A stretch of DNA of 64,000 nucleotides, taken from Isoetes taiwanensis. Its lineage: Eukaryota > Streptophyta > Lycopodiopsida > Isoetales > Isoetaceae. This document shows positions 46,401-56,985 of the stretch, one piece after another. The DNA is taken from the NCBI GenBank assembly GCA_021234155.1, contig JAJEKV010000025.1, positions 13,768,283 to 13,832,282 of the forward strand, written 5' to 3'. Below the pieces are notes generated by a model, which was given only the letters and a program-made list of their open reading frames with translations, had not been told where the DNA came from and did no database searches. Numbering within the stretch: position 1 is the stretch's first letter; each line of letters starts with the position of its first letter. Made by a program: the position numbers and the translations under genes.

Positions 46401-48389
46401 AGTCGGATAAACTTCATTTGGCTTGAAGTGTTATAGTCATTACATAAAAGATTATATATACTTTTAGAGATTGTACAAGCCTCTTGACGAATTGATCTTC
46501 TAATATCTATGTGGTGGTTTCTATTCTTTCTCTTCTTCTCAAAAAGTTTAAGTTTCTGCAGTTAAGTTGCTGTGATAATGCAGTTGACGTTGTGCACCAA
46601 AGGATTGACAAAACCTAATGATGAAATTGAAGTTTGGGATTTGATATTTGTCCACTCATATTGATGATATGGCAAGCAAGAATGACAGGCGTTATGACAT
46701 GTGTGTCATTCATATTCTTCAAAATCTCGCCTTCTAATTTGTTGCTGCTTGCAGTTTGTGACATGTACTACAGAAATCTGAATAAAGTTTCATATACTGT
46801 GAGAAGAAATTTTGTTTTAAGTATGTCATAGTCAATATTGATTGTGGCAAGATCGAGGTAGCAGAATGTAAGTTATTAGTGCCCACTTGCAAGGATTTGT
46901 ATTAGGGTAGATCACAAGTACTTTCTTCTTTCTGATACATCAAAGATCAAATGGCCGATTATGTTATTCTTTTTGCTGACCTAACTGATTTGCTATATAT
47001 TGTGAAATATCAAGATAAAATGTAAAGAGGCACATCCAGCTGCTCATGGATGCATTAGCAGAATCTGATGGACTTCGTTGCATAGTTGCATTCATTTGTA
47101 CATATACAATCGAAGCCCAGTACAGTCAGATTTATATGGTGTGTGAACAATAAACTTCATAATAGAAAATGATTTTGCAGGAGTTTAAAGCTATCGTGCT
47201 GAAGCTACTAACATTATCATGGGGCCCTTGAAGATATGCACTCAAATGAAGCTTGCTAGAATAGATATGATTCTCCGCATGTGAAAAACTCCCCTGCTGT
47301 TTGTCTATTGCCACACCCAACGAAATATGGCTAGAAACATATTATCATGCAAGAATGACCAGAAAAATAGACGGATGAATCAAGCTGAATCTGTATAGAA
47401 TGCCCTTGCTTCTTCGCGTCTCTACTATTTGTGACTGCACCGGATCGTTAAGCCACCGCTTCCGCCCTCTATTCAAGAGAAGAATGAATAGAGATTGTTG
47501 AAAATACTACCGGGCAATTGCAAAATTGATGGTAGGCGGAAGAATATTTTATCCCCGCCATGTCTCGCGATAACGGCGACTGCGGGGAGTTACACAATCG
47601 CCCATCATCGATGGAGGGAGGAAAAATGCGGGGAAAGGAGAAAAAAAAAACAAGGTGGCGGAAAATACATTTTGTTTCCCAAAACTCGCCGCTCATGCTT
47701 TTTTAAGATGACTGGGCGTGAGCCCACCCACCCAAAAACATTTTAAGTAAATACTAGTAAACATGTGCCCGACGTTTTTTTTTTGCCATCGACAAAATGA
47801 GCTCAAATATCCAAATCATGAGCTAGCAAATGTGTGCCTGGCAATTTATCAGTACAAAATGAGCTCAAATTTGAAATTGCAATAAAGTATTATTAGATTT
47901 TGACCGCGTATTTTTAGCTGATAATTCCAATTAGGCAAATTTTACATATTCTCATTTGATTTACAAAAGGGTATAGGGTAAATAAAGGTTTTTGATCATT
48001 TTATTTTAACCGTTTATTTTAACAACCATTGGCCTTTTTATCATCGTATTGTATTGTACCTTGCATTGGAAGTAAATGTAACATTGCTTTGGATACGCTT
48101 TTCATGGTCAAGTTTTAAAGCAACCAAGGAAGCACATTGTTGGCATGAGGTTTAGGTTGGCCTTATGGAAGTATTTTGTAACATCTCACCTATATATTCT
48201 ATAAAAGTCGTATTTAATTAAAGTGGGACAAATCTTGAATTTTGGGACTCGGACTGAAAATGGGACTCACACACCATAAAAGAAATTTCTGAATTGATTG
48301 CTTGAATAGAATTACACATGACACACATAGAATTGGGTTACTTGTTTTCCTCATAAATTTTACAAACCACTAGTTGAGATAGTTTTCAA
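43429..48389. other. Intergenic stretch, no gene supported
   Basis: Nothing recognisable. Small structures: a duplicated ~34 bp block with TGTCGGAGCAGyCACAG at about 44762 and 44810; an immediate duplication of AGGCTATAGGTTCGGCATC near 45946-45982; and a homopolymer-rich, GC-richer patch at 47400-47760. The 138-codon minus ORF at 45290-45706 and others show no domain. Confidence 0.45.
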
Positions 48390-50095
48390 ACTTCTCAATA
48401 TTATGTGCCCTCATACAATGATATAGCATGGAGGTTGCTCATGGCCTTGTCCATCTCCCTTCTTGGGATCTTGTGTGTGTTGTCCTTTGCAGCGTGAGAA
48501 CTTGGATATGACCATACCACACACTCCACCAATTCCCTCCTTTGAGGGTCAGACATAATTGCCCTCCACTTCTTCTCCCCCAGCATCGGTGTATTGCTCC
48601 TTCAAGTTGCCCTTCTTGTGTCTCCCAATGGGCTCCCAATATTGAATTTGGAATCCGGGCCTAACTCCTCTCCATCAGGCATAGTGGTGGTTACATGAGA
48701 GTGCCACCCCTAACCATATTGGGCAGTCCTCATCATCGGGCCTTACTAGCACAAACTATCCTTCCTTGATGTCCTCAAAGGGATCCCACTCGGGGGAAGA
48801 TCAAACCACTTCGGCTTTGATGCCTTACTTCCCACAAACCACTTGGAACCCTTGTTGGGACCCAAGTGAGCATTCTTAGACGTGCTTGCACCTTGAGAAC
48901 CCTCCCATCTTGACTCCGGCAAGAACCCGCCTCTTAGCTCCCTCCCACATGGTCGCTCGGGTTTCCAAGCATGTCACAACTTTCTCCCAAGACTTGATTA
49001 GGGAGTCCATTTGATTTTTCTTAAGAGTGGAGGTGTGCTTTCCATTTCAACAACATCATCCCGGTGTGTTATGTAATCCTTGATGCCCTTCACCAGTTGG
49101 CTAGAGTCTTTGACCTGCCTTGAAGGGAGGTAGTGGTTTTGGTTGCCCTTTAGGAATGAGAACTTCACCGCCAGCACCCTTTGCCACAACTCGATACCTT
49201 GTACAGGCATCCACAACTTGTCACCGGGTCTCCACTTATATTGCATGATTGGTATTCCATCCCTAACCCAAAACTTGAACTGAAGTGGCTTTGTGTGTCC
49301 TGGTCAAATTTGGTCCTTACCATCTAGCAAGTATCCTTCTACAAATGATTTCCAACCGCAACCTCATCCATCAAAGAAAGCCATTGGGTTGGGGTCAATG
49401 ACTCTCAAAGACATCCATTAGTTCGGGGAGAGTGGTCACGTTTTCTCTCTTGAGCTTGGTGGAGAAAGTTCCAAAGAATCCATCTATATCATCATGCGTA
49501 TGCCCAACCATCATGAATCCCACTTTCACAACTTTGAATACTCCCACTTTCTTTGCCAAGTATGACATTGCCCCAAACATCCATCTATTCTTGTTTTCTT
49601 TCCAGTTGTCCAATCAACACATAGCTCCTCGGTGGTGATTTCTCAAGTAAGGGAAATCATCCCAAGTCCCTCCTTGATTCACTAGACACCTTGGATGTGA
49701 GCTTTTTATCGCCTTTGGTAACAAAGCGGTTGATCATCCATCAAAGCCTCAAAATGGGTCTCAAGGGGAATACCTCCTCCCTTCTATTGATCCTTTCTCT
49801 AGTGTTCTCGGGCACTTGAAAATAGAGCTCACATGGAAGTTTGGATCATCTCTCCATAGATCAAGCACAAAATGACCATATGTTCGGTTCCATGACCATG
49901 TGTTAATACACCCCCGGACTTACTTTCATCCGAAAAGCCGCGTTTTGACAACGCTTGGGTAAAGGATCTAGCTTTGGCAAGAAAGTCTTGTGTTGGTCCA
50001 TCTTATCATGAATTATACACAAAAATTTGTCCGGCTGCATCTCAGAAAATGTTCTCCACTGCCAATACAACTGTCGCAATTCTCCTCTTTCCATT
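48390..50095 (-). pseudogene. DUF7869-like element gene, 3' part
   Basis: Minus-strand blocks in order: MERGELRQLYWQWRTF and CIIHDKMDQHKTFLP (50094-49960); KNRWMFGAMSYLAKK, VGFMMVGHTHDDIDGFF and STKLKRENVTTLPEL (49600-49400); YKWRPGDKLWMP (about 49240-49205); and further down VRPDDEDCPIWLG and a PGFQIQYWEPIG block (about 48760-48620). The 'GFMxVGHTHxDID' signature and the 'DxMDQxKT' block define a large family of element-like proteins in plants and animals (DUF7869), thought to be of transposon origin; the aspartates could be catalytic, but this is not proven. Stops and frame changes between blocks make it a pseudogene. It is continuous with 54223-55445 across the LINE. Confidence 0.8.
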
Positions 50096-50170
50096 ATGAC
50101 CTAGCGCCTGCGTCTGCGTCGCGTACAGACAGGGCACCGAACAGGCCAACGTACCGGATCTGCAGAAACG

Positions 50171-50872
50171 ATGGCTGGGAAGGGGAAGAAACACGATTCT
50201 GATGTGGAGGATGATCTGCTAGCCCTTGTAAAACAGTTGGTTATCGATCTGAAGGCCTCCAGAACTGATCTTCGAGAAGCAAGGGAGGAAATCCGGGAAG
50301 CAAAAGAAGAAATTAAAACCTTGAGACAGACCGTTGAAGATTTGAAGGAATCCTTTAGAGAGATACAAGACATTCAGAACCCAGATCCACCAAAAACAGA
50401 AGAATTCGTTTACCAAATTACAAGCAGTATTGAAACTCAAGTTTCTTCTTTATTTGCTCAAGAACAAGAAAGGTTATCAGAGCATGAGGATAGGGCTCAA
50501 AGGGCAAAGAATCTGCTGATAGTTGGAATTCAAGAAGAAGAAGGAGAGAACACACATGATGTAGCTGAAGCCTTCTTCCAATCCACTATGCATTTGGCAT
50601 CTTCTGAATTTGTCTACAGTAGAAGAATTGGTAAACAGATTGAGGGAAGGAACCGTCCTATTCTGGTAAAATTTGCCAGCATAGATGCAAGAGAACGAGT
50701 AGTGCGACATAGGAGCCATTTGAAAGGACATAAAATATGGTTGAATGACGATTTGACAGTGCAACAACAGAAGGAACGCAAGCAACTTCTTGAAGAGGTA
50801 AGAAAACTGAAGGAGGAAGGTAAGCAAGCTTACATTGTCAATAACAAATTGGTGATAAAAAACCGTGCATAG
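50171..50872 (+). CDS. LINE ORF1p: coiled coil plus L1-type RNA-binding domain
   Basis: 233 residues. Residues 14-68 form a strongly predicted heptad coiled coil (EAREEIREAKEEIKTLR), the trimerisation module of this class. Residues 113-195 look like the RRM/Transposase_22 region (NLLIVGIQEEEGE, VYSRRIGK, RPILVKFAS, then HKIWLNDDLT). A basic C-terminal part (196-233, with KERKQLLEEV) follows and resembles the C-terminal domain of L1 ORF1p. The protein would bind element RNA as a nucleic-acid chaperone. The ATG has a good context (ACGATGG). ORF1 ends with UAG at 50870-50872, and the next codons in the same frame already encode the start of ORF2. No zinc knuckle, unlike most plant L1 ORF1 proteins. 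Confidence 0.85.
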   Translation: MAGKGKKHDSDVEDDLLALVKQLVIDLKASRTDLREAREEIREAKEEIKTLRQTVEDLKESFREIQDIQNPDPPKTEEFVYQITSSIETQVSSLFAQEQERLSEHEDRAQRAKNLLIVGIQEEEGENTHDVAEAFFQSTMHLASSEFVYSRRIGKQIEGRNRPILVKFASIDARERVVRHRSHLKGHKIWLNDDLTVQQQKERKQLLEEVRKLKEEGKQAYIVNNKLVIKNRA

Positions 50873-53803
50873 GGAAATGAGGCCCTTCGGTTTCTAGTTT
50901 GGAATGCTCATGGTCTAAATGAGACTCTAATCATTAGCAATCTGTCTGTGTTTCAAGAGCATGATATACTGGCATTTACAGAAACTTGGGAGCACGAGAC
51001 GAATAGAGTTCTGGAGATTCCAGGATTTTGTTTGTTGGATTCAGCTTGGAATTTTCAAGGTAACAGTAGGAGAGGTTGGGGGGGGATTGCGTGTTATATT
51101 AAGGAGAAATTCTCACGTTCCGTTACATTAGCAAGTAAGGATCCTTTTGCTCAATATATTTGGTTGAAAATATGTACAGGTGAATCCGTGGCATATCTGG
51201 CCATAGTTTATTATGCGCCGTTGGAACCTGTTCCATCACCAATATATAATAACAATGGATTGACTGTAGATGATCCTTTTGTACATTTGGCATCAGAGGT
51301 GGCTTCTTTTAGGCATCAAGGTGATGTTTTTGTGGTTGGGGATTTGAATGGAAGGATCGCAAATCAGCAAGCTATCCTATTATCAGGAGAAGGTAGTCCT
51401 TTGTGGTTAAAGGAATGCTTGGATGAAGAATCGTGTTGGCCTCGAAAATCTGATGACTACGGTATGAACAAAATGGGTAAGCATGTGCTTTCATTTTGTG
51501 AATCCTTTAATCTTATCATTCTTAACGGATTGACTAGATACCCAGGATCTGGTTGTTATACATGTGCTCAACCGAATGGGAACAGTGTTGTAGATTTGAT
51601 GATGTGTGAGCCTGCGGCATTGAGATATATCTCACGTTTCCAGGTTTTGATGAAGACGCCAGATTCCGATCATATGCCACTATCATTTTGCATGAATGCA
51701 AAGCTTCCTAGCCGAGCACTTATGGAATGCCATCTCTCCAGGTTGAAGCTCAATTTTAAAGTGGCAGAAAAGTATAAGGCAGAATTGACTGACAAAATCA
51801 CCAGCCTGCAGCTATCTGGATCTATCGAGGAGAAAAGCCAGTTATTGACAGAAACGATTTTGGATGTAGGAAGAGCGGTCTTTGGGTGTACATCTCACAA
51901 GTCAAAAAGGCGTGTCTCGAAATGGTTTGATCATGAATGTCTAGCAGCTAAAAAAGCATATATGCAGTCACATACTGTACATAATCAAAGGTTTTACAGA
52001 GCAATAACAAGAAGAAAAAAACGTGTCTGGTTGAGGAGGCATCAAGAGAGACTAATGGATGAAGTGGAAATTGAGCCTAAGAGGTTTTGGGGACGTGTCA
52101 AAAAGAAAACTGTGGTAGGGGATTTAAAAAGAGATGACCTTTTATCCCTAACATCTGAATTATATTGTGCGGATGGTCAAAACAGCTTCTGTTATCATAG
52201 TGTTGCTCCGCCATTATTCACAACAGAAGATGTGAGCTTAGCGCTCAAGAAAATGGATAATGGGCGCACCTGTGACTCTTTGGGTATGTACATTGAGTTA
52301 GTAAAGTGGGGAGGACGACATCTTCACGGTCTGCTAGCCCAATTGTGTAATGATGCTCTTCAAAGAGGATCCTTTCCGGATGCTTGGTGTTTGAATAGGG
52401 TGGTACCGATCCATAAGGGTGGCAATCAGGATGATGTGCGGAATTACAGGACTATTCTAGTTAGCAATGTATTTGCTAAGTTGTTTGCCGCCATGCTTGA
52501 ACATAAGATTTCCACTTGGGCAGACGAAAAAGATATGCGGGCTGCTGGGCAAGCAGGCTTTAGGAAAGCACATTCTACGCTTGATCACCTTGTCACACTA
52601 AGAGTTATCACAGAGGGGGGAAAGGGCCAAGGTAACAAAAGATTCTTGGCATTCATAGACCTCACAAAGGCATTTGATCGTGCTAAACGAGCAGATTTGG
52701 TTGAGAGGCTGGAATGGTTACAGGTTCCAGGTGAACTTAGACAAGCTGTTGCTTGTCTTTACAAAAAGGTATTAGTTGAGCTTTCTTTCCCCTTTGCAGG
52801 TCATGAGAAGTTGGAGAACACGATAGGGGTGAAACAAGGTTGTCCGTGCTCACCTACATTATTTGGGCTCTTTATTGATGAGTTAGAAAATTGGATGGAG
52901 AGACTTGGTGGTATGGGTGCTCAGCTTGGTAGGTATGTATTACAGATTTTGCTATTTGCTGATGACATTGTGCTTATTTCAAAAAACCCCAGTGGTCTAC
53001 AAAGACATCTTGATGTCTTAAGTGCGTTTTGTTTAGAAAAAGAGATGCAGGTTAATCCAGGCAAATCAAAGGTTATGGTTTTTGGAGGTAAAGATGACAC
53101 AGTATTTACTATAGGAGGATTTGCTTTGGAAAAAGTAAGTACCTATAAATATTTGGGAATTGAGGTAAGCAACAACTATAGGTGGACGGTTGCGGCTCGG
53201 AAACGTGCTTCAGGGGGGATGCGTGCTTTTTATAGTATGCTGCATCAATGTAAATTGAATAACTTTGAGTATTGGAAATTACGAAGGCTACTCTTTGGAG
53301 TGCAGGTTAAGTCAGTAGTCTTGTATGGGAGCCCGGTTTGGGGGCCAGGACTCTCGCAGAAATGCTGGAGTGAAATTGAAAAGGTACAAAAGAGGTTTTT
53401 GCTTAGTGAATTGGGAGCTAAACCTCAAACTCCATATAGTATGTTGTTGGCTGAAGCTGGTTTCCTTCCACTTGAAGTTGAAGCACTGTGTAGAACCATC
53501 ACATATGTGAATAGGGTTCTGTCTTTGGATGATGATAGATTTCCCCGTGTTGCTCTTGAGCAATCTAGGGACAAGGGATGGTATTGTGAGGTCAGAAGAT
53601 GGTGCGCAAGGTGGCTTAACTCAGATTCATGGCCGATGTCACGGAACTTTAAAGAAGTTTATGAGCATGTGAAGATCAGGGTGTTGGATAAGTTGTGGAG
53701 ACTTGATCCTGAAGGAGATGTGAAGAAACGATTTTATATGGAAGAAATAAATGGGCTGGATGCTTATGAAGAACAACCTTATTTGCTATCATATGTAAGG
53801 TGA
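50873..53803 (+). CDS. LINE ORF2p: APE endonuclease and reverse transcriptase, no ATG start
   Basis: The open frame begins right after the ORF1 stop and is in the same frame. The first ~25 codons (ALRFLVWNAHGLN) are the usual N-terminal strand of the endonuclease, so the true protein starts before the GTG at 50948. There is no in-frame ATG until 51464. Numbering from the GTG: endonuclease signature TETW (11-14), GDLNGR (131-136) and SDHMPLSF (240-247); reverse transcriptase with FIDLTKAFD (569-577), GVKQGCPCSPTLFG (627-640) and the catalytic FADD (670-673), followed by KSKVMVFGG and YLGIEV. The frame is intact for ~976 codons but ends at 53801-53803, before the Cys/His motif, which survives in another frame. 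Confidence 0.9.
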   Translation, partial: GNEALRFLVWNAHGLNETLIISNLSVFQEHDILAFTETWEHETNRVLEIPGFCLLDSAWNFQGNSRRGWGGIACYIKEKFSRSVTLASKDPFAQYIWLKICTGESVAYLAIVYYAPLEPVPSPIYNNNGLTVDDPFVHLASEVASFRHQGDVFVVGDLNGRIANQQAILLSGEGSPLWLKECLDEESCWPRKSDDYGMNKMGKHVLSFCESFNLIILNGLTRYPGSGCYTCAQPNGNSVVDLMMCEPAALRYISRFQVLMKTPDSDHMPLSFCMNAKLPSRALMECHLSRLKLNFKVAEKYKAELTDKITSLQLSGSIEEKSQLLTETILDVGRAVFGCTSHKSKRRVSKWFDHECLAAKKAYMQSHTVHNQRFYRAITRRKKRVWLRRHQERLMDEVEIEPKRFWGRVKKKTVVGDLKRDDLLSLTSELYCADGQNSFCYHSVAPPLFTTEDVSLALKKMDNGRTCDSLGMYIELVKWGGRHLHGLLAQLCNDALQRGSFPDAWCLNRVVPIHKGGNQDDVRNYRTILVSNVFAKLFAAMLEHKISTWADEKDMRAAGQAGFRKAHSTLDHLVTLRVITEGGKGQGNKRFLAFIDLTKAFDRAKRADLVERLEWLQVPGELRQAVACLYKKVLVELSFPFAGHEKLENTIGVKQGCPCSPTLFGLFIDELENWMERLGGMGAQLGRYVLQILLFADDIVLISKNPSGLQRHLDVLSAFCLEKEMQVNPGKSKVMVFGGKDDTVFTIGGFALEKVSTYKYLGIEVSNNYRWTVAARKRASGGMRAFYSMLHQCKLNNFEYWKLRRLLFGVQVKSVVLYGSPVWGPGLSQKCWSEIEKVQKRFLLSELGAKPQTPYSMLLAEAGFLPLEVEALCRTITYVNRVLSLDDDRFPRVALEQSRDKGWYCEVRRWCARWLNSDSWPMSRNFKEVYEHVKIRVLDKLWRLDPEGDVKKRFYMEEINGLDAYEEQPYLLSYVR

Positions 53804-54125
53804 AAAATCGTATGTTGATTTTCGATTAAAGGCTGTCATCACATGCCTTGCATATAGAAACGGTGGGCCACTACATCCACGAGAGATATTGCTTGGGTTG
53901 TTTAGATCCGATTGGTTGAAACCGAAAGCAACATACCTTTCTAGAATGTGCTTCTTATGAGCATGTTAGGGCCAGCCATGGTATCCATGCAGCTACATTG
54001 AGTGAGCTTTGGAGACTACCTGCGCAAGTCTTAAGCTCGTATATTAGAGATGTTTGGTCTGAAAGAGGCGATATCATGGAGTTATTTAATTTAATGTCTG
54101 ACTTTGACACGCAGATGGTGCTTTG
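53804..54125 (+). pseudogene. C-terminal Cys/His region of LINE ORF2, out of frame
   Basis: In the frame two bases ahead of ORF2 the sequence reads RYCLGCLDPIG, a stop, then KQHTFLECASYEHVR and LWRLPAQVLSSYIRDVW, ending at TGA 54123-54125. This is the CX2C...H...C motif and tail normally found at the end of LINE ORF2. It has been separated by a frameshift near 53800 and by stops at about 53849 and 53914. The copy is therefore inactive despite its intact catalytic domains. Confidence 0.8.
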
Positions 54126-54192
54126 AGATAAGTGACTTATTTTGATGTATTATGCCATAGAGGCCTGGGGGCCTAAAAATGGCTTGATTAAT

Positions 54193-54222
54193 ATCATTAT
54201 CATTATCATTATCATTATCATT
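54193..54222 (+). repeat. LINE 3' tail, five perfect ATCATT units
   Basis: A hexamer microsatellite directly at the 3' junction. It replaces the poly(A) tail used by L1-type LINEs and supports recent insertion, since the units are identical. Confidence 0.95.
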
Positions 54223-55445
54223 TGGTCCCTTTGGTGATCTGCAAATTGCTCCCTAATTGCCATTCTTTCTTTCTCTATTGCAGTTGATGCAAGTGTATCC
54301 TTGAGTTGAATGCAAGTGTTGCACTTTGAGAATGGCATGTGTTGTAGGACACTCACGTCCGAGAAGTGAGTGCTCCATAACTTCTTGAAAATGTGATTGA
54401 GAAAGAGGCCTACCTCCGGTGGTTTCTAGGATGGAGTTGACCTCCTTAAGGCACTCCTTACGGATATAGTGTTGTGGCAACACTCTTTGCACCACTCGCA
54501 CAGGTGCTCGTTCACCTTCGACTTGTGAGGCATAGATTGAGACATGTATCTCACAAAGCTCTCAAGGCTGCAGAATGGCCTTTAGAGTATTTGCTCTAGT
54601 TTTCAAAGTGAGTGCATTACCATGTTGGAACAAAGTGTGCCCTTTTCTAACCTGCTCCCAGTATCTGTAAAATGAAGACTTGCTCACCCCAAGAATCCAT
54701 CTCAATGCTCTCATACATACCTTCATGCCCCTCAATTGATATAGTAGCCGTCCTGTGTTTTCATCATAGCTGGAATTCCTACACAAGGAGTAAATGAAAT
54801 TAATCCTATCTTTTGAAGTTGTCCAATGTATTGGGACCTTATCTCCCGACGAGGTCATCCACATTGTATCTGCCTTTGTGCAATCTAGGTTGCAACACTC
54901 TTGTCCCCTAATTGCCTCCAGGTTTTCTTTGGTTGGTGCCATACTTTCCATCCTTTCTAAATATTTGTCACTTCTAGGCTTCTTGGGCACCTTTGGCTGC
55001 CTTTTATGAAAGACATAGCGTCTCTTCCTTGTGATCAAAGGATGCTCATCGACCACCAAATCTTCCACATGACCTTGGGTGGGCCTTGGGGTGTGTAGTT
55101 CAGTAGGGCAATCTAGAGTATCACCATTCTTGTGTGTAATATATCTAATTGGCCATCTCAACCGGAAGCTTGGGACTCCGCTGACCCCCGAGCACACAAT
55201 GCAATCACTAGAGCTTCCACAGGGGCATGATTGTATCAACCGATAAGAAGCTTCACAATGCCAACTCCAAGATGTTCATCTCCCAGCCTCTCATCATTCA
55301 CACTATCAAATGGATCAGCTAGGTTATTATACCCTCTGCAAATACTGATGCAGTTTGCAAGGGTGCAACAAAAGGCAACCCATCTTCCTCCATTGGAGCC
55401 TAGGGCAATGGCCTCCTTTGGACTTCCTGGCTCCATTTTACTCAT
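54223..55445 (-). pseudogene. DUF7869-like element gene, 5' part
   Basis: Minus-strand blocks: MSKMEPGSPKEA onward (55445-55236); CSGVSGVPSFRLRWPIRY and KRRYVFHKRQPKVPKK (55200-54990); ECCNLDCTKADTM with a cysteine pair, and MKVCMRALRWILGVSKS (54910-54680); QRVLPQHYIRKECL and EVMEHSLLG (54490-54360); and a final PFSKCNTCIQLKD block (54330-54290) that leads, across the LINE, into MERGELRQLYW. This arrangement (Cys-rich N-terminus, 'GVSKSSFYRYW' helix region, 'FSKCxxC' block) is usual for the DUF7869 family. Frame breaks near 55236, 54562 and 54356 show it was already decaying, or that introns are present. Confidence 0.75.
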
Positions 55446-56985
55446 CTCACATGTTCCTGAATGAAAAAGCTCACATTAAAACCATATAGCCCCAAACACC
55501 ACAAATATGACCATATGAACCATATAAAACCATACAAACATATTAAATATAATCATATTATATCATACAACCATATTAACTAAAATCATACAACCATATT
55601 AACTAAAATCATATAACCATATTAAAGCATACAACCACACTCATTCTAAACCATATGTAAACATTGTAAACATATATAACCATTGAAACTATTCAACCAT
55701 TGAAACCTTATTAAATACATAAGATAACATATATAAACATATAACCTACCCTTTCATATCTTGTCATGTCCACGTAAAGCCTCTTGAGGCTGAAACCGTG
55801 GCCATGTCGACAATCACTGCTTGCCGTCGTCATGGAGGGCATGGCCCTGCGTGACAATGGTTTTATTATTGCACTTTCACGAGGGTTCGGGTGCGGCCAG
55901 TGCTTGCACCCTCTTCCTCTCCCCGACCATTCTTCCTCCCCTGTTTTCTCTGATCACTCATCCTCCCTGTTTCCTTAGGGCCAGCTTTACGATTTAGGCG
56001 ATCGATCGAACCGAAGCGATTCAAAGGCCATCTTATGACATGAGCTTGGTCGACGGATCAAGGCGCTTCAGTGCGCCGAAGTTCTGCCAGATTCATTGTT
56101 CGGCGAGGAAGATTCACCTTTCTGAGAAGAAAGTGAGGCCCTTTTAGTGCTGCTTTTTTTTTTACGTAAGTCCTTTAGTGCATTTTTACTTATATTACAT
56201 TTGTTAGAGGCTCTTATTGATCCCGATACAATTTCGGCCCAGAAATCCTTATTCACGCTTTGCCAACGACTATACCCACATGGAAGGCGAACTTCGAAGC
56301 CTCCTCCTCATCAAACAAATCTTCGAGGTATGTTTTTGTAATATCATACCCTTTTTAATCTCATTTCTGCATCTTGTTCTCCAGCTTTTCTCTGTACTCT
56401 TCTCCACTTGTTCTCTGTTTTTCTCATTGATCAAACTAATCTCTTTGTTATCTGTTTCCCCTTTGTATTGTTTTACTGTTTTTGTTATCTTTTTCTTGCT
56501 TGTGGTTGAATTGAATACATTGTACGGGCACAAGTGAGAATAGTGGTTAGAGTAGTAGCAAGCAACCGAGATAGAAATCATCGAGGTGGTGTTAGGAACT
56601 AAGATATTGCGAGCATTAGCGAGAACATAACTAGGAATGTCTTTCTCCCAGCCAAGAACTAAGAATAGGAATTGCTTCACGGAATCTCCATTTCTAACTC
56701 CACGGCAAATCCACTGCAGGAGACATGCAGAAGGGAGTGGCGAAGTTGGGAATACTTCAGCTTGCCAGCGGTCGGGGAAATGCGGGCCTTCTTCTCACTG
56801 CGCCCCGAGTGAGAACTTCCCCGACTTTCATGGCGAGAAGAGGTGTACACAGATTTGTTGGCGGGATGAGATTCGACTTCGCGATTGGATACCGCGGCTA
56901 CCCAATGTCTTCACATTCTTTAGAACCCTGCAGCCTTCGACTTCGTGAGTGAGGAAATGTAATCTGCCAATGGCTCTTTGTCGTC
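55446..56985. other. AT-rich then GC-rich intergenic stretch
   Basis: 55490-55720 is AT-rich with many ACCATATTAA-type near-repeats (AACCATA, ATCATAyAACCAT). From 55780 the GC content rises. Exon-like plus-strand ORFs at 55784-55978, 56637-56948 and 56725-56952 have no recognised domain. Confidence 0.45.

Larger units (their letters stand above)
50096..54222 (+). mobile_element. 4.1 kb LINE with (ATCATT)n tail inserted in the DUF7869-like gene
   Basis: Removing exactly 50096-54222 rejoins the minus-strand frame of the host gene without loss or gain of a base, which fixes both ends. The element has a 75-base 5' leader with GCGTCTGCGTCGCG, ORF1, ORF2, a 3' UTR and five perfect ATCATT units (54193-54222) in place of poly(A). 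A CATT on both sides is the only possible target-site duplication, and it overlaps the tail. Microsatellite tails of this type are known from several LINE clades other than classical plant L1; the exact clade cannot be set by eye. Confidence 0.92.
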
